Shown: positions 10,108-21,207, numbered from the stretch's first letter. The stretch: 64,000 bases of DNA from Marinobacter caseinilyticus (GCF_011074955.1 NZ_WUQJ01000019.1:1-64000), one strand, 5' to 3'. Notes: generated by a model from the letters alone, not told the origin. A program made the numbers and translations.

Positions 10108-10542
10108 ATGCGTCTTAACGAACTTAGTCCGGAGCCCGGTTCACGTCCCGATGCCAAGCGCGTCGGTCGTGGTATCGGTAGTGGTTTTGGAAAAACCTGT
10201 GGTCGTGGTCACAAGGGTCTTAAGGCCCGCTCTGGTGGCAGTGTCGCGCCCGGTTTCGAGGGTGGCCAGCAGCCTTTGGCTCGTCGTTTGCCGAAATTTG
10301 GTTTTACGTCTCGCCAGGCCCGCTATGTTGTCGAAATTCGCTTGAACGAATTGGCGAAAGTCGACGGCGACGTAGTCGACCTTGAGGCATTGAAGAAAGC
10401 AGACATCATTCGCGACGAAATTCGCGTTGCTAAAGTGATTCTGTCTGGCGAGTTGGGTCGTCCAGTGACCGTTAAAGGTCTGAAAGTGACAAAAGGTGCA
10501 CGTGAGGCAATTGCTGCCGCGGGCGGGAAAGTCGAAGACTAA
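10108..10542 (+). CDS. rplO: 50S ribosomal protein L15
   Basis: L15 is a late-assembly large-subunit protein. The 144-residue product starts [20 protein letters not shown] and contains the glycine-rich [18 protein letters not shown] and [18 protein letters not shown], both typical of the family. The start is one base after the rpmD stop. Confidence 0.98.
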   Translation: MRLNELSPEPGSRPDAKRVGRGIGSGFGKTCGRGHKGLKARSGGSVAPGFEGGQQPLARRLPKFGFTSRQARYVVEIRLNELAKVDGDVVDLEALKKADIIRDEIRVAKVILSGELGRPVTVKGLKVTKGAREAIAAAGGKVED

Positions 10543-10559
10543 GGCGAGTCGAGGACTAA

Positions 10560-11879
10560 ATGGCCAAGACATCATCAATGCCTGCGGGCGCGGGAAAAGG
10601 ACTGGCAGAGCTGCGATCGCGGCTCTGGTTTGTCTTCCTGGCACTTCTTGTGTACCGGATAGGTGCGCATATTCCAGTGCCGGGGATCAACCCGGATCGT
10701 CTGGCGGCGTTATTTGACCAGAATCAGGGGACAATCCTGAGTCTGTTCAATATGTTCTCAGGTGGTGCTCTGGAGCGGATGAGTATCTTCGCGCTGGGCA
10801 TCATGCCCTACATCTCAGCGTCGATTATCATGCAGCTGATGACAGCGGTCAGTCCGACGTTGGAACAGCTCAAGAAAGAAGGCGAGTCAGGCCGTCGAAA
10901 GATCAGCCAGTACACGCGGTACGGTACGGTTGTTCTTGCGCTGGTTCAGGGTATGGGTATTTCCGTAGGCTTAGCGTCTCAAGGAGTTACCTTTAACGAC
11001 AGCTTTAGCTTTCATTTTGTGGCAGTCGTCTCATTTGTCAGTGGTGCGGTGTTCATGATGTGGTTGGGTGAGCAGATCACCGAGCGGGGCGTCGGTAATG
11101 GAATATCGCTGTTGATCTTTGCGGGGATTGTTGCAGGTTTGCCCGGTGCTATCGGACAAACTCTGGTACAGGCCCGTAATGGCGAAATGAGCATGTTGCT
11201 GGTGTTGGGCATTGCTGTTTTAGCAATCGCTGTGGTCGGCTTCGTGGTGTTCATGGAGCGCGGTCAACGACGATTGACGATTAACTACGCCAAGCGTCAG
11301 CAAGGCCGTCAGGTATTCGCTCAGCAGTCGAGCCATTTGCCGTTAAAGGTTAATATGGCTGGGGTTATTCCTCCCATCTTTGCCTCTTCTATCCTGCTGT
11401 TTCCTGCATCGATCGGACAGTGGTTTGGTCAGAGTGAGGGTATGGAATGGCTAAGCGATATTTCTCAGGCCTTGGCTCCTGGGAGCCCTCTGTATGTGAT
11501 ACTGTTCGCCGCCGCGGTCGTGTTTTTCTGCTTTTTCTATACGGCGTTGATGTATAACCCAAAGGAAGTTGCAGATAATCTCAAGCGGTCTGGTGCGTTC
11601 ATCCCGGGCATTCGCCCAGGTGAGCAAACCGCAAAATATATCGATGGTGTTCTAACGCGCCTGACTTTGTTTGGTGCCATGTATATTGCAGCGGTTTCCC
11701 TGTTCCCTCAGTTTCTGATGGTGTTCGGGAATGTGCCCTTCTACTTGGGCGGCACATCACTGCTGATTGTTGTAGTCGTGGTGATGGACTTTATGGCCCA
11801 GGTACAATCGCACCTGATGTCACATCAGTATGAATCGCTGATGAAAAAGTCCAATCTCAAGGGCTATAGTCGGAACTGA
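10560..11879 (+). CDS. secY: Protein translocase subunit SecY
   Basis: SecY is the channel of the SecYEG translocon in the inner membrane. The 439-residue product has ten hydrophobic segments, the plug-region sequence [20 protein letters not shown], the basic cytosolic loop [13 protein letters not shown] and the C-terminal [13 protein letters not shown]. It lies 17 nt after rplO, the usual place at the end of the spc group, followed by rpmJ. Confidence 0.98.
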   Translation: MAKTSSMPAGAGKGLAELRSRLWFVFLALLVYRIGAHIPVPGINPDRLAALFDQNQGTILSLFNMFSGGALERMSIFALGIMPYISASIIMQLMTAVSPTLEQLKKEGESGRRKISQYTRYGTVVLALVQGMGISVGLASQGVTFNDSFSFHFVAVVSFVSGAVFMMWLGEQITERGVGNGISLLIFAGIVAGLPGAIGQTLVQARNGEMSMLLVLGIAVLAIAVVGFVVFMERGQRRLTINYAKRQQGRQVFAQQSSHLPLKVNMAGVIPPIFASSILLFPASIGQWFGQSEGMEWLSDISQALAPGSPLYVILFAAAVVFFCFFYTALMYNPKEVADNLKRSGAFIPGIRPGEQTAKYIDGVLTRLTLFGAMYIAAVSLFPQFLMVFGNVPFYLGGTSLLIVVVVVMDFMAQVQSHLMSHQYESLMKKSNLKGYSRN

Positions 11880-11909
11880 AACAGTTCCCCTTGAAAACTG
11901 GAGTCGACA

Positions 11910-12023
11910 ATGAAAGTACGCGCTTCGGTAAAGAAAATTTGCCGTAACTGCAAAGTAATTCGTCGCAATGGCTCAGTAAGAGTCATTTGCTCGGAGCCTC
12001 GCCACAAGCAGCGTCAAGGTTAA
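11910..12023 (+). CDS. rpmJ: 50S ribosomal protein L36 (37 aa)
   Basis: This small gene encodes [20 protein letters not shown] and ends HKQRQG, 37 residues in all. It is the zinc-binding form: C11, C14, C27 and H32 make a zinc ribbon. It lies 30 nt after secY with GGAG 8 bases before the ATG, the standard position between secY and rpsM. Confidence 0.97.
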   Translation: MKVRASVKKICRNCKVIRRNGSVRVICSEPRHKQRQG

Positions 12024-12070
12024 TTGCCCAAAAAGGCATTACCGGATTCGCAAGGGGTACGAAGTTTTAG

Positions 12071-12095
12071 CGCTTGATCTTTAATAGATCAAGCG
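12071..12095 (+). promoter_or_regulatory. Hairpin between rpmJ and rpsM (alpha-operon leader)
   Basis: A perfect 10-bp stem, CGCTTGATCT and AGATCAAGCG around TTAAT, is followed by TTATTATTT. It could be a weak terminator that separates the spc and alpha groups, a processing site, or part of an S4-responsive leader as known for the E. coli alpha operon. The 140-nt gap (12024-12163) shows no obvious strong promoter. Confidence 0.5.
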
Positions 12096-12163
12096 TTATT
12101 ATTTCGCGCCCTTTTTGTGGCGGAAAATTCACACAGCAAAGCTTTGAACGCGGAGTAATTTGG

Positions 12164-12520
12164 ATGGCACGTATAGCCGGTGTCAATATACCCGATCACA
12201 AACATGCTGTTGTCTCACTGACTTATATTTTCGGAGTTGGAAAGACGGCAGCCCAAAAGCTTTGCGATGCAACCGGCGTTAAGCCGGACGTCAAGGTCAA
12301 AGACCTGTCCGACGAGCAGCTTGAGTCACTTCGTACCGAAGTGGGCAAGTTGAGCGTTGAAGGCGATCTGCGTCGTGAAGTTCAGATGAACATTAAGCGT
12401 TTGAAGGATCTCGGTTGCTTCCGTGGTCTGCGCCACCGTCATGGACTTCCCGTCCGTGGCCAGCGCACAAAGACCAACGCTCGCACCCGTAAAGGTCCTC
12501 GCAAACCTATTCGCAAGTAA
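12164..12520 (+). CDS. rpsM: 30S ribosomal protein S13
   Basis: First gene of the alpha group. S13 contacts the large subunit and the P-site tRNA. The ATG at 12164 gives [17 protein letters not shown] and 118 residues; the 30-codon upstream extension is not conserved. The helix-two-turn-helix and C-terminal [17 protein letters not shown] are present. Confidence 0.97.
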   Translation: MARIAGVNIPDHKHAVVSLTYIFGVGKTAAQKLCDATGVKPDVKVKDLSDEQLESLRTEVGKLSVEGDLRREVQMNIKRLKDLGCFRGLRHRHGLPVRGQRTKTNARTRKGPRKPIRK

Positions 12521-12533
12521 CAGGTAGGCAATC

Positions 12534-12923
12534 ATGGCAAAGCCAGGTACACGTACCCGTAAAAAGGTGAAAAAGACGGTTGTTGATGGCGTAGCGCACA
12601 TCCACGCTTCCTTCAACAACACGATCGTGACCATTTCTGACCGTCAGGGCAATGTATTGTCCTGGGCCACCTCTGGTGGTTCTGGTTTCCGTGGGTCACG
12701 CAAAAGTACACCTTTTGCTGCGCAGGTAGCAGCTGAAAGAGCCGGTAATGCGGCTGCTGAATACGGCCTTAAAAACCTGGATGTAGAGGTTAAGGGTCCT
12801 GGGCCCGGACGTGAATCCGCTGTACGCGCACTGAATGGATGTGGGTACAAGATCACAAACATCACCGATGTGACACCGATTCCACACAACGGTTGTCGTC
12901 CGCCCAAGAAGCGCCGCGTTTAA
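12534..12923 (+). CDS. rpsK: 30S ribosomal protein S11
   Basis: S11 forms part of the platform and the E-site mRNA path. The 129-residue product has [19 protein letters not shown] and ends [18 protein letters not shown], both classic for the family. It lies 13 nt after rpsM. Confidence 0.98.
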   Translation: MAKPGTRTRKKVKKTVVDGVAHIHASFNNTIVTISDRQGNVLSWATSGGSGFRGSRKSTPFAAQVAAERAGNAAAEYGLKNLDVEVKGPGPGRESAVRALNGCGYKITNITDVTPIPHNGCRPPKKRRV

Positions 12924-12941
12924 CACAGGAGACAGTGAAAT

Positions 12942-13562
12942 ATGGCTCGTTATATAGGCCCAAAATGTAAGCTGTCTCGTCGTGAAGGGACAGATCTTTT
13001 TCTGAAGAGCGGAGTACGTGCTCTCGACTCGAAGTGCAACATTGAAACCCCTCCGGGGCAACATGGTGCACGGCGCAGTCGTCTGTCCGAATATGGCGTG
13101 CAGCTTCGTGAAAAACAGAAAGTTCGTCGTATTTACGGCGTGCTTGAAAAGCAATTCCGGAATTACTATGCCGAGGCCGCCCGTATTAAAGGCGCAACAG
13201 GTGAAAACCTGCTTCAGTTACTTGAAGGTCGTCTCGACAACGTAGTGTATCGCATGGGTTTTGGTTCGACCCGTGCAGAGTCCCGTCAGCTTGTGTCTCA
13301 CAAGGCAATCCTGATTAACGATAAGGTGGTTAACATCGCTTCTTATCAGGTTAAGCCAGGAGACGTTGTGAGTGTTCGTGAAAAAGCAAAGAATCAGCTC
13401 CGAGTTAAAGGTGCCCTGGATCTTTCTGCTAATCGCGCGCCGGTAAGCTGGGTAGAGGTCGACGCCAACAAGATGTCCGGCGTTTACAAGGCAACTCCGG
13501 AACGTACGGAATTGCCGTCCGACATCAACGAGAACCTCATCGTCGAGCTTTACTCCAAGTAA
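12942..13562 (+). CDS. rpsD: 30S ribosomal protein S4
   Basis: S4 initiates 16S rRNA assembly and is the translational repressor of the alpha operon in E. coli. The 206-residue product starts [19 protein letters not shown] and contains the S4 RNA-binding domain ([20 protein letters not shown]). It lies 18 nt after rpsK with an AGGAGA ribosome binding site. Confidence 0.98.
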   Translation: MARYIGPKCKLSRREGTDLFLKSGVRALDSKCNIETPPGQHGARRSRLSEYGVQLREKQKVRRIYGVLEKQFRNYYAEAARIKGATGENLLQLLEGRLDNVVYRMGFGSTRAESRQLVSHKAILINDKVVNIASYQVKPGDVVSVREKAKNQLRVKGALDLSANRAPVSWVEVDANKMSGVYKATPERTELPSDINENLIVELYSK

Positions 13563-13596
13563 AGCCCAGTTAGCAACGAGACAGATAGGGGCGTCT

Positions 13597-14601
13597 ATGC
13601 AGCGTTCAGTACATGAGTTATTGACACCTCGTACCATTGACGTGAAGGAATCAAGCGGCACCCGCGCCAAGGTGACACTGGAGCCTCTTGAAAGAGGTTT
13701 CGGGCACACTTTGGGCAGCGCGTTGCGCCGCATACTTTTGTCCTCAATGCCGGGTTGTGCCGTTACTGAAGCACAGATTGATGGCGTGCTCCACGAGTAC
13801 AGTGCCATTGAAGGTGTCCAAGAGGACGTCATTGAGATTCTTCTGAATCTGAAAGGCGTTGCGGTGAAAATGGGCAGCCGGGATGAGGCTGAAGTATCCA
13901 TCAGCAAGAAGGGACCTGGTGTTGTTACAGCCGGGGACATCAAGCTGGATCACGATGTTGAGATTACTAACCCAGAGCATGTCATTTGCAACCTGAGTGC
14001 AAATGGTGAATTGAACATGCGCCTGAAGGTTGCTCGAGGCCGTGGTTATGAGGCTGCTGACCAGCGGGGTCTTGATGAAGATGAGACTCGCGCGATTGGG
14101 CGCCTGCAGCTGGATGCTACGTTTAGTCCAGTACGTCGTGTGTCTTACGCGGTTGAAAGTGCCCGTGTAGAACAACGTACAGACCTGGACAAGCTGGTTA
14201 TCGATCTGGAGACGAATGGTACGATTGATCCTGAAGAAGCGATCCGTCGAGCCGCGACGATTCTCCAGCAGCAGTTGGCCGTATTTGTTGACTTCGATCA
14301 CGAGAAAGAGCCCGAGCGTGTAGAGGAAGAGGAAGAAATTGATCCGATTCTGTTGCGCCCGGTTGATGATCTTGAGTTGACAGTGCGTTCAGCGAACTGC
14401 CTGAAAGCTGAAAATATTTACTACATCGGCGATCTAATTCAGCGGACCGAAGTCGAGCTGCTGAAGACGCCTAACCTGGGTAAAAAGTCGCTTACAGAAA
14501 TCAAGGACGTACTGGCCTCACGCGGTCTGTCCCTGGGTATGCGTCTGGATAACTGGCCACCGGCAAGCCTTCGTGGCGACGACCGGGTTCTGGGCGGTTA
14601 A
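13597..14601 (+). CDS. rpoA: RNA polymerase alpha subunit
   Basis: Alpha nucleates RNA polymerase assembly and contacts activators and UP elements. The 334-residue product has the N-terminal dimerisation domain ([20 protein letters not shown]) and the C-terminal domain with the DNA-binding segment [18 protein letters not shown]. It lies 34 nt after rpsD and 37 nt before rplQ. Confidence 0.98.
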   Translation: MQRSVHELLTPRTIDVKESSGTRAKVTLEPLERGFGHTLGSALRRILLSSMPGCAVTEAQIDGVLHEYSAIEGVQEDVIEILLNLKGVAVKMGSRDEAEVSISKKGPGVVTAGDIKLDHDVEITNPEHVICNLSANGELNMRLKVARGRGYEAADQRGLDEDETRAIGRLQLDATFSPVRRVSYAVESARVEQRTDLDKLVIDLETNGTIDPEEAIRRAATILQQQLAVFVDFDHEKEPERVEEEEEIDPILLRPVDDLELTVRSANCLKAENIYYIGDLIQRTEVELLKTPNLGKKSLTEIKDVLASRGLSLGMRLDNWPPASLRGDDRVLGG

Positions 14602-14638
14602 TCGCCGAATTGGTAGTTTAAGGTAAGGAATCAGAGCA

Positions 14639-15034
14639 ATGCGTCATCGTAAGAGTGGTCGTAAGTTCAACAGGACCAGTGCGCATCGCAAGGCCATGTT
14701 CCGTAACATGACTGCGTCACTGGTTGAACACGAGCTGATCAAAACGACGCTCCCGAAAGCGAAAGAACTTCGCCGGGTAGCTGAGCCATTGATTACGCTT
14801 TCTAAGAATGATTCGGTCGCGAACCGTCGTCTGGCGTTTTCACGCCTGCGTGACGACGCTGCGGTTGCCAAACTCTTTAGTGAGTTGGGTCCTCGCTTTG
14901 TTGAGCGTCCGGGTGGATATCTCCGTATCCTGAAGTGTGGTTTCCGTGCTGGTGACAATGCGCCCATGGCGTACGTTGAAGTAATCGGTCGCCCGGTGGA
15001 TGTGGAAGCAGAAGAGATGGACGACGACGAATAA
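14639..15034 (+). CDS. rplQ: 50S ribosomal protein L17
   Basis: L17 is located near the tunnel exit. The 131-residue product starts [20 protein letters not shown], the invariant family N-terminus, and has an acidic tail EAEEMDDDE. It is the last gene of the ribosomal cluster and runs into a terminator. Confidence 0.98.
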   Translation: MRHRKSGRKFNRTSAHRKAMFRNMTASLVEHELIKTTLPKAKELRRVAEPLITLSKNDSVANRRLAFSRLRDDAAVAKLFSELGPRFVERPGGYLRILKCGFRAGDNAPMAYVEVIGRPVDVEAEEMDDDE

Positions 15035-15055
15035 GTCGTTTGATCCATAAAAAAA

Positions 15056-15083
15056 CCGAGGGTGAGAGCCCTCGGTTTTTTTT
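15056..15083. terminator. Bidirectional terminator between rplQ and uvrA
   Basis: A 7-bp stem CCGAGGG/CCCTCGG around a 6-nt loop is flanked by seven A residues on the left and eight T residues on the right. It can therefore end both the + strand ribosomal operon and the - strand uvrA transcript. Confidence 0.92.
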
Positions 15084-15100
15084 GTGCGTGTTTTTAAAAG

Positions 15101-17923
15101 TTAAAGTGCGAGCAGTTGTTTTAAATAGTGGCCGGTGTGGGAGGCGCCATTTTTGGCGACAGTTTCAGGGGTGCCTTCGGCGATGATCATTCCGCCACCG
15201 GACCCGCCCTCCGGACCGAGATCGACAATCCAGTCTGCGGTTTTTATCACGTCCAGGTTGTGCTCGATGACAATGATGGTATTGCCATGGTCCCGCAGCC
15301 GCTGCAAAACGTTGAGTAGCTGTTGAATATCGTAGAAATGGAGCCCGGTTGTCGGCTCGTCAAGTATGTAGAGCGTCTTGCCGGTATCACGTTTTGACAG
15401 TTCCTTGGCCAACTTGACGCGCTGCGCCTCGCCTCCGGACAACGTTACGGCGCTTTGGCCAAGGCGGATATAGGACAGGCCAACGTCCATCAGGGTTTGA
15501 AGTTTGCGGGCCAAAAACGGTACCGGATCAAAGAACTCACGCCCCTCCTCGACGGTCATATCTAGTACCTCGTGGATATTCTTGCCTTTGTAGCGTACCT
15601 CGAGGGTTTCTCGATTATACCGTTTGCTTTTGCAGACATCGCAAGGGACGTAGATGTCGGCCAGGAAATGCATTTCGACTTTAATAACGCCATCGCCTTG
15701 GCAGGCTTCGCAGCGTCCGCCCTTAACGTTGAAGCTGAAGCGGCCGGGTTTATAACCCCGGGAACGCGCCTCTTGTGTGCCGGCAAACAGCTCTCTAATG
15801 GGAGTGAAGAGCCCAGTGTAGGTCGCGGGATTGGATCGCGGAGTTCGTCCTATGGGGCTTTGATCAATATCAATGACTTTATCCAGGTGCTCCAGACCCT
15901 CGAGCTTTTCAAAAGGGCCGTGATTGAGCGTGGAGGCTTTATTCAGTTTTGTTGCCGCCACAGGGTAGAGGGTAGTGTTGATCAGTGTTGACTTGCCTGA
16001 GCCGGAGACGCCAGTGACACACGTCATGGCGCCCAGCGGAATACTGAGGTTGACGTTCTGCAAATTATTCCCGGTGGCGCCGGACAGGCTTAGATATAGG
16101 CCATTGCCGGCGAATCGCTCTTTCGGTATTGCGATCGCTCGGGTGCCATTAAGGTATTGGCCTGTCATCGAGTCCGGATTGGCAATGATATCCTCGGGCG
16201 TACCTTGGGCAATAATTTCGCCGCCATGGACACCGGCACCGGGGCCAATATCGATAACATGATCGGCTGCTCGGATCGCATCTTCGTCATGTTCCACCAC
16301 GATAACCGTATTGCCCATGTCCCGGAGGTGAGTCAACGTTGTCAGGAGTCTGTCATTGTCTCTCTGGTGCAGCCCGATGGAAGGTTCGTCCAGTATGTAC
16401 ATGACCCCGACAAGGCCCGCGCCAATTTGGCTGGCTAAACGTATACGTTGTGCTTCGCCGCCCGATAAGGTGTCAGCACTGCGCTCAAGCGTCAGGTACT
16501 GCAGTCCGACATTTACCAGGAACTGCAGTCGCTGACGAACCTCCTTCATGATTTTTTCGGCGATCTCACCGCGGCTGCCAGGTAACGACAGTTGTTCGAA
16601 ATAGGTGTGCGCCTCGCCAACCGGTAATGTAGTGAGTTCGGGCAACGTCCGCTCGGCGATGAACACATTGCGTGCACTGCGCCGCAATCTTGAGCCCAGG
16701 CAGCTTTGGCAAGGTTGCTGGCTCAAGTGGCGTGCAAGTTCTTCCCGAATGCTTTGGGAGTCAGTTTCTCGATAACGGCGTTCAAGATTGGGAAGAATGC
16801 CTTCGAATGGGTGAGCCCGTTCCATCACCTGGCCGCGTGAGTTCACGTAGCGAAAGGTGATGTTTTCACTGCCCGAGCCCTGAAGAATGGTTTCCCGGAA
16901 ATCGTCCGGCAGGTCGGTAAAGGGTGTGTCCATGTCAACGCCATAATAGTCGGCAACACTGGACAGTAACTGAAAATAATAAACAGAGCGCCGATCCCAG
17001 CCCTTGATGGCACCTTCAGCCAAAGTCGCCTCTGGGTGTTGAATAATCTTGTCGGGGTCAAAAAACTGTTTCACACCCAGGCCGTCACACGTCGGGCAAG
17101 CGCCAGCCGGATTGTTGAAAGAGAATAATCGGGGCTCCAGTTCGCTGAGTGAGTAACCACATTGAGTACAGGCAAAGCGAGCCGAAAACGCGAGATCTTC
17201 GCCATCTCCGTCCAATGGCGATACCAGGGCGATACCTTCGGCTAATTCAAGTGCAGTTTCAAAACTTTCTGCCAGACGTTGCTCCAGGCCAGGCTTGACC
17301 TTGAAGCGATCCACGACCACATCAATTTGATGCTTGCGCTTTTTGTCGAGGGCCGGGATATCGTCGATATCGTAGACTTGACCGTCCACCCGCAGGCGGA
17401 TGAAACCCTGGCTGCGCATGGTCTCGACCACCTGGAGGTGTTCGCCTTTGCGGTCGCGAATAACGGGCGCCAGAATCATGAGCCGGCTGTCTTCTGGCAA
17501 CGCCAATACTTGATCGACCATCTGGCTTACGGTCTGTGCTTCCAGCGCTTGACCGTGATCCGGGCAGCGGGGTTCACCTGCCCGGGCAAACAGTAGGCGC
17601 AAATAGTCGTAAATTTCGGTGATGGTGCCAACGGTTGAGCGAGGGTTGTGAGACGTCGATTTCTGCTCAATGGAGATGGCTGGAGACAAGCCCTCGATGT
17701 GATCGACGTCGGGCTTTTCCATCATCGACAAAAATTGACGTGCGTATGTGGAGAGTGATTCGACGTACCGACGCTGGCCTTCAGCGTAGAGTGTGTCAAA
17801 TGCCAAAGATGACTTGCCGGAACCTGATAGCCCGGTAATAACAATGAGCTTGTCCCGAGGTATATCCAGGTCGAAGTTTTTAAGGTTGTGGGTGCGAGCA
17901 CCCTTGATCTGGATACGGTCCAT
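15101..17923 (-). CDS. uvrA: Excinuclease ABC subunit A
   Basis: UvrA recognises bulky DNA lesions and loads UvrB in nucleotide excision repair. The 940-residue product starts [20 protein letters not shown] and has two ABC ATPase modules. The Walker A sequences are GLSGSGKSS and [12 protein letters not shown] signatures LSGGEAQR occur twice, and there are CxxC zinc modules (CTQCGYSL and CEACQGDG...CDVC). Length is the family norm. It is divergent from a YajR-type transporter, the usual Pseudomonas-like arrangement uvrA / MFS / ssb. I do not see an enteric-type LexA box (CTGT-N8-ACAG) upstream; instead there is a palindrome at 17948-17971. Confidence 0.98.
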   Translation of the reverse strand: MDRIQIKGARTHNLKNFDLDIPRDKLIVITGLSGSGKSSLAFDTLYAEGQRRYVESLSTYARQFLSMMEKPDVDHIEGLSPAISIEQKSTSHNPRSTVGTITEIYDYLRLLFARAGEPRCPDHGQALEAQTVSQMVDQVLALPEDSRLMILAPVIRDRKGEHLQVVETMRSQGFIRLRVDGQVYDIDDIPALDKKRKHQIDVVVDRFKVKPGLEQRLAESFETALELAEGIALVSPLDGDGEDLAFSARFACTQCGYSLSELEPRLFSFNNPAGACPTCDGLGVKQFFDPDKIIQHPEATLAEGAIKGWDRRSVYYFQLLSSVADYYGVDMDTPFTDLPDDFRETILQGSGSENITFRYVNSRGQVMERAHPFEGILPNLERRYRETDSQSIREELARHLSQQPCQSCLGSRLRRSARNVFIAERTLPELTTLPVGEAHTYFEQLSLPGSRGEIAEKIMKEVRQRLQFLVNVGLQYLTLERSADTLSGGEAQRIRLASQIGAGLVGVMYILDEPSIGLHQRDNDRLLTTLTHLRDMGNTVIVVEHDEDAIRAADHVIDIGPGAGVHGGEIIAQGTPEDIIANPDSMTGQYLNGTRAIAIPKERFAGNGLYLSLSGATGNNLQNVNLSIPLGAMTCVTGVSGSGKSTLINTTLYPVAATKLNKASTLNHGPFEKLEGLEHLDKVIDIDQSPIGRTPRSNPATYTGLFTPIRELFAGTQEARSRGYKPGRFSFNVKGGRCEACQGDGVIKVEMHFLADIYVPCDVCKSKRYNRETLEVRYKGKNIHEVLDMTVEEGREFFDPVPFLARKLQTLMDVGLSYIRLGQSAVTLSGGEAQRVKLAKELSKRDTGKTLYILDEPTTGLHFYDIQQLLNVLQRLRDHGNTIIVIEHNLDVIKTADWIVDLGPEGGSGGGMIIAEGTPETVAKNGASHTGHYLKQLLAL

Positions 17924-17947
17924 AGTTCTCCCCGATAGAAAAGCGAT

Positions 17948-17971
17948 CAGTATACCGCCTTCGGCATACTG
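17948..17971. promoter_or_regulatory. 24-bp imperfect palindrome upstream of uvrA
   Basis: CAGTAT and ATACTG form the outer arms and CCG and CGG the inner arms, leaving one mismatch per half and a small centre. It lies 25 bases upstream of the uvrA ATG and overlaps a TATACT sequence on the - strand, so it could be an operator or an mRNA hairpin. It is not a standard LexA box. Confidence 0.4.
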
Positions 17972-18070
17972 CGGCGAAATGTAAACGCCTTACAATGCAT
18001 CTGGTACAATGCGCAACCCACGTTAGCCCGTTCGCTGTTTTAGATTGACTTGAGGACCCCGCGCTACCCC

Positions 18071-19441
18071 ATGAATGTATTCGAAAAGCGCTCAGTCGCA
18101 GCACTTGCCTCCGTCTATGCCATGCGAATGCTCGGCCTGTTCATGATTCTGCCGGTATTTGTACTGCTTGGCGGCGACCTCGATGGCGCAACCCCCGCAT
18201 TGATCGGACTCGCCATCGGCGGCTACGGGCTCAGTCAGGCACTACTGCAAATTCCTTTCGGTATGCTGTCTGACCGCTTTGGCCGTAAGCGCATGATCTA
18301 TATTGGTCTGATTTTGTTTGCTGTGGGCAGTATGACGGCCGCCGCAGCCGACTCTATATACGGTGTAATTCTGGGACGGATTCTTCAGGGCTCGGGCGCT
18401 ATTGCCAGCGTGTTGATGGCTTTGCTGAGCGACCTGACACGGGAGGAACAGCGTACCAAGGCTATGGCGACGGTTGGAGTCTCCATTGGCTTGGCGTTTT
18501 CGTTATCGCTGGTGGTGGGACCTTTGCTAGGTGATCTTGTGGGTTTGGCCGGCATTTTTTATGTCACCGCAGCGTTGGCACTGGTGGCTATGTTCATCGT
18601 CCATAAATTGGTACCGCAACCCCTGCAGCCATCTCAAAGCCATGATTCACAGCCGGTGTTGGCAATGTTGGGGCAAGTGCTCCGCGACACCCGTCTGTTG
18701 CGGTTGGACTTTGGCATCTTTGCTTTGCATCTTGTGTTAACGGCGACTTTTTTGGTGGTTCCAAGTCTGTTGGAAAATGAGCTCGGTCTTGAGGCCAAGT
18801 CACATTGGTGGTTTTATCTGACTGTGATGGTGACATCGTTCTTTGCCATGGTTCCTTTTATCATTATTGGTGAAAAGAAGCGGCGAATGAAATTGGTATT
18901 AAGTGGTGCGGTCGCGCTATTAATAGCTGCGGTGGTTGGGCTTTCTTTGGTATCCGGCAGGCTAGAGTGGGCTTGGTTAGCGCTGTTTTTCTTTTTTATG
19001 GCTTTCAATCTCCTTGAAGCCAGTTTGCCGTCATTGATCAGCAAAGAGTCTCCTGCAGGCAGTAAGGGGACCGCGATGGGAGTCTACTCAACCGCACAAT
19101 TTACCGGAGCGTTCCTGGGCGGCAGTCTGGGCGGCATTTTGCTTGGAACAGTGGGCGTCGACGGCGTGCTTGCCTTAATGGTGGCCGTCCTATGTTGCTG
19201 GCTGGTTGTTGCTTTGACTATGGCACCACCGAGCCACGCTGCAAGTTTCGTGGTACAGTTGCGAGACGCTGCGCTTACCAATATTGTCGAGGTTGATCGA
19301 CTGTTGCGAAGCCTTCCCGGTGTGGAGGACGTGGTGGTGTTTGAAGGAGCCGATACCGCTTATTTAAAGGTGGATCGCCAATATTTTGATGAAGGCTGCC
19401 TGGCTGAGTTTTCCTTTGTTCAGCCAACAATGTCTTCGTGA
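18071..19441 (+). CDS. MFS transporter with C-terminal YAM-like domain (YajR family)
   Basis: A 456-residue major facilitator protein of the inner membrane with about 12 hydrophobic segments. The MFS A-motif GMLSDRFGRKRMIYIG follows helix 2. After the last helix, about 65 residues (from RDAALTNIVEVDRLLRSLPG to the end) look like the small beta-alpha-beta YAM domain known from E. coli YajR. The substrate is unknown. The ATG at 18071 is preferred over an in-frame TTG at 18050. It is divergent from uvrA and 59 nt before ssb, the same order as in Pseudomonas. Confidence 0.9.
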   Translation: MNVFEKRSVAALASVYAMRMLGLFMILPVFVLLGGDLDGATPALIGLAIGGYGLSQALLQIPFGMLSDRFGRKRMIYIGLILFAVGSMTAAAADSIYGVILGRILQGSGAIASVLMALLSDLTREEQRTKAMATVGVSIGLAFSLSLVVGPLLGDLVGLAGIFYVTAALALVAMFIVHKLVPQPLQPSQSHDSQPVLAMLGQVLRDTRLLRLDFGIFALHLVLTATFLVVPSLLENELGLEAKSHWWFYLTVMVTSFFAMVPFIIIGEKKRRMKLVLSGAVALLIAAVVGLSLVSGRLEWAWLALFFFFMAFNLLEASLPSLISKESPAGSKGTAMGVYSTAQFTGAFLGGSLGGILLGTVGVDGVLALMVAVLCCWLVVALTMAPPSHAASFVVQLRDAALTNIVEVDRLLRSLPGVEDVVVFEGADTAYLKVDRQYFDEGCLAEFSFVQPTMSS

Positions 19442-19500
19442 TTTCTGACCGCCAGCAAGGGACCGCGGGTGACTAAAAGAGACTGAACTAGGAGCGAATC

Positions 19501-20058
19501 ATGGCGCGAGGCGTAAACAAAGTTATTCTGATTGGTAATCTGGGCCAAGACCCAGAAACCCGTTATACCCCTAACGGCAATGCCGTGGTTAATCTAAACC
19601 TGGCGACGGACGAGAGCTATAAGGATCGGCAGACAGGGCAACTGGTACCCAAAACCGAATGGCACCGTATTGTCATGTTTGGCAAGATCGCCGAAATTGC
19701 AGGTCAATACCTTCGGAAAGGCTCAAAAGTCTATATTGAAGGCAAGCTTCAGACCCGTAAATGGCAGGGGCAAGACGGTCAAGACCGTTACACAACAGAA
19801 GTTGTGGTTGATATCAACGGCCAGATGCAGATGTTGGACAGCCGCGGTGCTGACGGCGGCAATGCCGGCCAAGGAGCGCCAGCTGGACGGCCCCAGCAGG
19901 CCGCCAACACCAGCTCATCTTCGTCACAAGGCGCCCCGCAATCCCAGGGTGGGGGTTACAGCCAGCCGCCATCTCAGGGTCAAAATCCAAACCAGGGCCA
20001 GAGTCAGGGCAGCATGCCCGAGCCCGTCGATGATTTTGATGATGATATTCCGTTTTGA
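19501..20058 (+). CDS. ssb: Single-stranded DNA-binding protein
   Basis: SSB coats single-stranded DNA in replication and repair. The 185-residue product has an N-terminal OB fold ([19 protein letters not shown]), a long Gln/Gly/Ser-rich linker (about residues 115-170) and the acidic tip DDFDDDIPF that recruits partner proteins. A GGAG ribosome binding site is present. A strong hairpin terminator follows, so ssb is not co-transcribed with the MSHA genes by default. Confidence 0.98.
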   Translation: MARGVNKVILIGNLGQDPETRYTPNGNAVVNLNLATDESYKDRQTGQLVPKTEWHRIVMFGKIAEIAGQYLRKGSKVYIEGKLQTRKWQGQDGQDRYTTEVVVDINGQMQMLDSRGADGGNAGQGAPAGRPQQAANTSSSSSQGAPQSQGGGYSQPPSQGQNPNQGQSQGSMPEPVDDFDDDIPF

Positions 20059-20101
20059 TTGCGTACTGAGCAATTGCCGTTAGGTGTTTGTGATGATTTA
20101 G

Positions 20102-20142
20102 CACTCCGCTGCCAAGCTTTGGCCCGGAGTGTTGTTGTGTTT
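20102..20142 (+). terminator. Terminator after ssb
   Basis: A nested hairpin, outer CACTCCG/CGGAGTG and inner GCCAA/TTGGC, is followed by the T-rich stretch TTGTTGTGTTT. It separates ssb from the MSHA operon. Confidence 0.75.
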
Positions 20143-20286
20143 GGGCCCCCAATTGGCATCCCGCTGCTGACTTTGAACATACATAGTATGCAAAAGGTGG
20201 TTAAATCAGTCGAAAATCGTGGGGTTGTGTCTGTTTTTTAAACTATGATGTGAGACAAAATTCTTCTGGACCTAAAAGGCTTGTAC

Positions 20287-21207
20287 GTGGCGTCGTCGTT
20301 TCTACAGCGAATTTTTAAACGGTCAGCTCAGACGAAGACCGTGTGTCTGGAGATCTTGCCCGATGGCATTGCCTGGTTTTGTGGCAATCATTCAGCCGCC
20401 GATCAGTCCGGGTTTTTGGCGTGCCCTCCCGCCAAGCGTGCCCCTCTCCTGGCGGATCTTGTCGCTCAGCAGGGCTGGACCGGCGCCCCTACCACCGTGG
20501 TGTTGCCCCTTGACCAGTACAGCGTGTTCCAGCTTGAACGACCCGATGGCCTGAGCGATCACGACCTGGCCGATGCGCTGCGCTGGAAGCTGAAGGACCT
20601 ACTGGATTACAGCCCTTCCAACGCGGTCTGTGACGTATTTGATTTTCCTCATGATGCATCCCGTGGCCGGGGGCATTTGGTCAACGTTGTGTCGGCCCGA
20701 AAAACCCTGGCGAAAGAACTGGTGGCGCTGGTCAGCGATGCCGGCCTTGAGTTAAAACGAGTGGATGTGGCGGAACTGGCGCTGCGTAATTTTGCCGCAC
20801 AGATGGATACTTCCGGCCGCGGTATGGCGCTTGTCCATCTTCGGGATGGGTACGGCCAGATGGTGATCTGCAAGGGTCCGGTGCTCTACCTGTCACGCCG
20901 GCTTGATGTGTCGGCGGAGGATTTAAGAGACGCGGGCCGGCAGGAAAGTGCCGTGCAGTCTCTGGCACTTGAGATGCAGCGTTCACTGGATTACTTCGAA
21001 AGCCAACTGGGCCAGGTACCTCCCAGATCCGTCCGGCTGGTGGCCAGGGACACCAAGCTGCCATTGGCTTCCATGATCTCGAACTACGTCGCAGCGGGCA
21101 TCGAAACCGTTGACTGGGGGGCTCAAGGCTTGACCGAACCGCTGGACAGTCGATGCCTGGTGGCGTGGAGCGCGGCTTTGCCTGTTGCTGAGGCTCCGTC
21201 GCGATGA
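20287..21207 (+). CDS. mshI: MSHA biogenesis protein MshI (PilM-like)
   Basis: First gene of the mannose-sensitive haemagglutinin pilus locus. MshI is the cytoplasmic actin-like (PilM-type) part of the inner-membrane assembly platform. The product has about 306 residues; no ATG fits, and a GTG at 20287 is better spaced from AAGG than the TTG at 20281. Family features include RWKLKDLLDYSPSNAVCDVFD and LVHLRDGYGQMVICKGP. The next gene overlaps its end by 4 nt. The 144-nt gap between the ssb terminator and this start presumably holds the operon promoter; TATGAT at 20244-20249 is a possible -10 but no good -35 is seen. Confidence 0.85.
   Translation: MASSFLQRIFKRSAQTKTVCLEILPDGIAWFCGNHSAADQSGFLACPPAKRAPLLADLVAQQGWTGAPTTVVLPLDQYSVFQLERPDGLSDHDLADALRWKLKDLLDYSPSNAVCDVFDFPHDASRGRGHLVNVVSARKTLAKELVALVSDAGLELKRVDVAELALRNFAAQMDTSGRGMALVHLRDGYGQMVICKGPVLYLSRRLDVSAEDLRDAGRQESAVQSLALEMQRSLDYFESQLGQVPPRSVRLVARDTKLPLASMISNYVAAGIETVDWGAQGLTEPLDSRCLVAWSAALPVAEAPSR

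Noticed and set aside
17924..18070. SOS (LexA) box in front of uvrA
   Set aside because: No CTGT-N8-ACAG match was found; only an unrelated palindrome is present.
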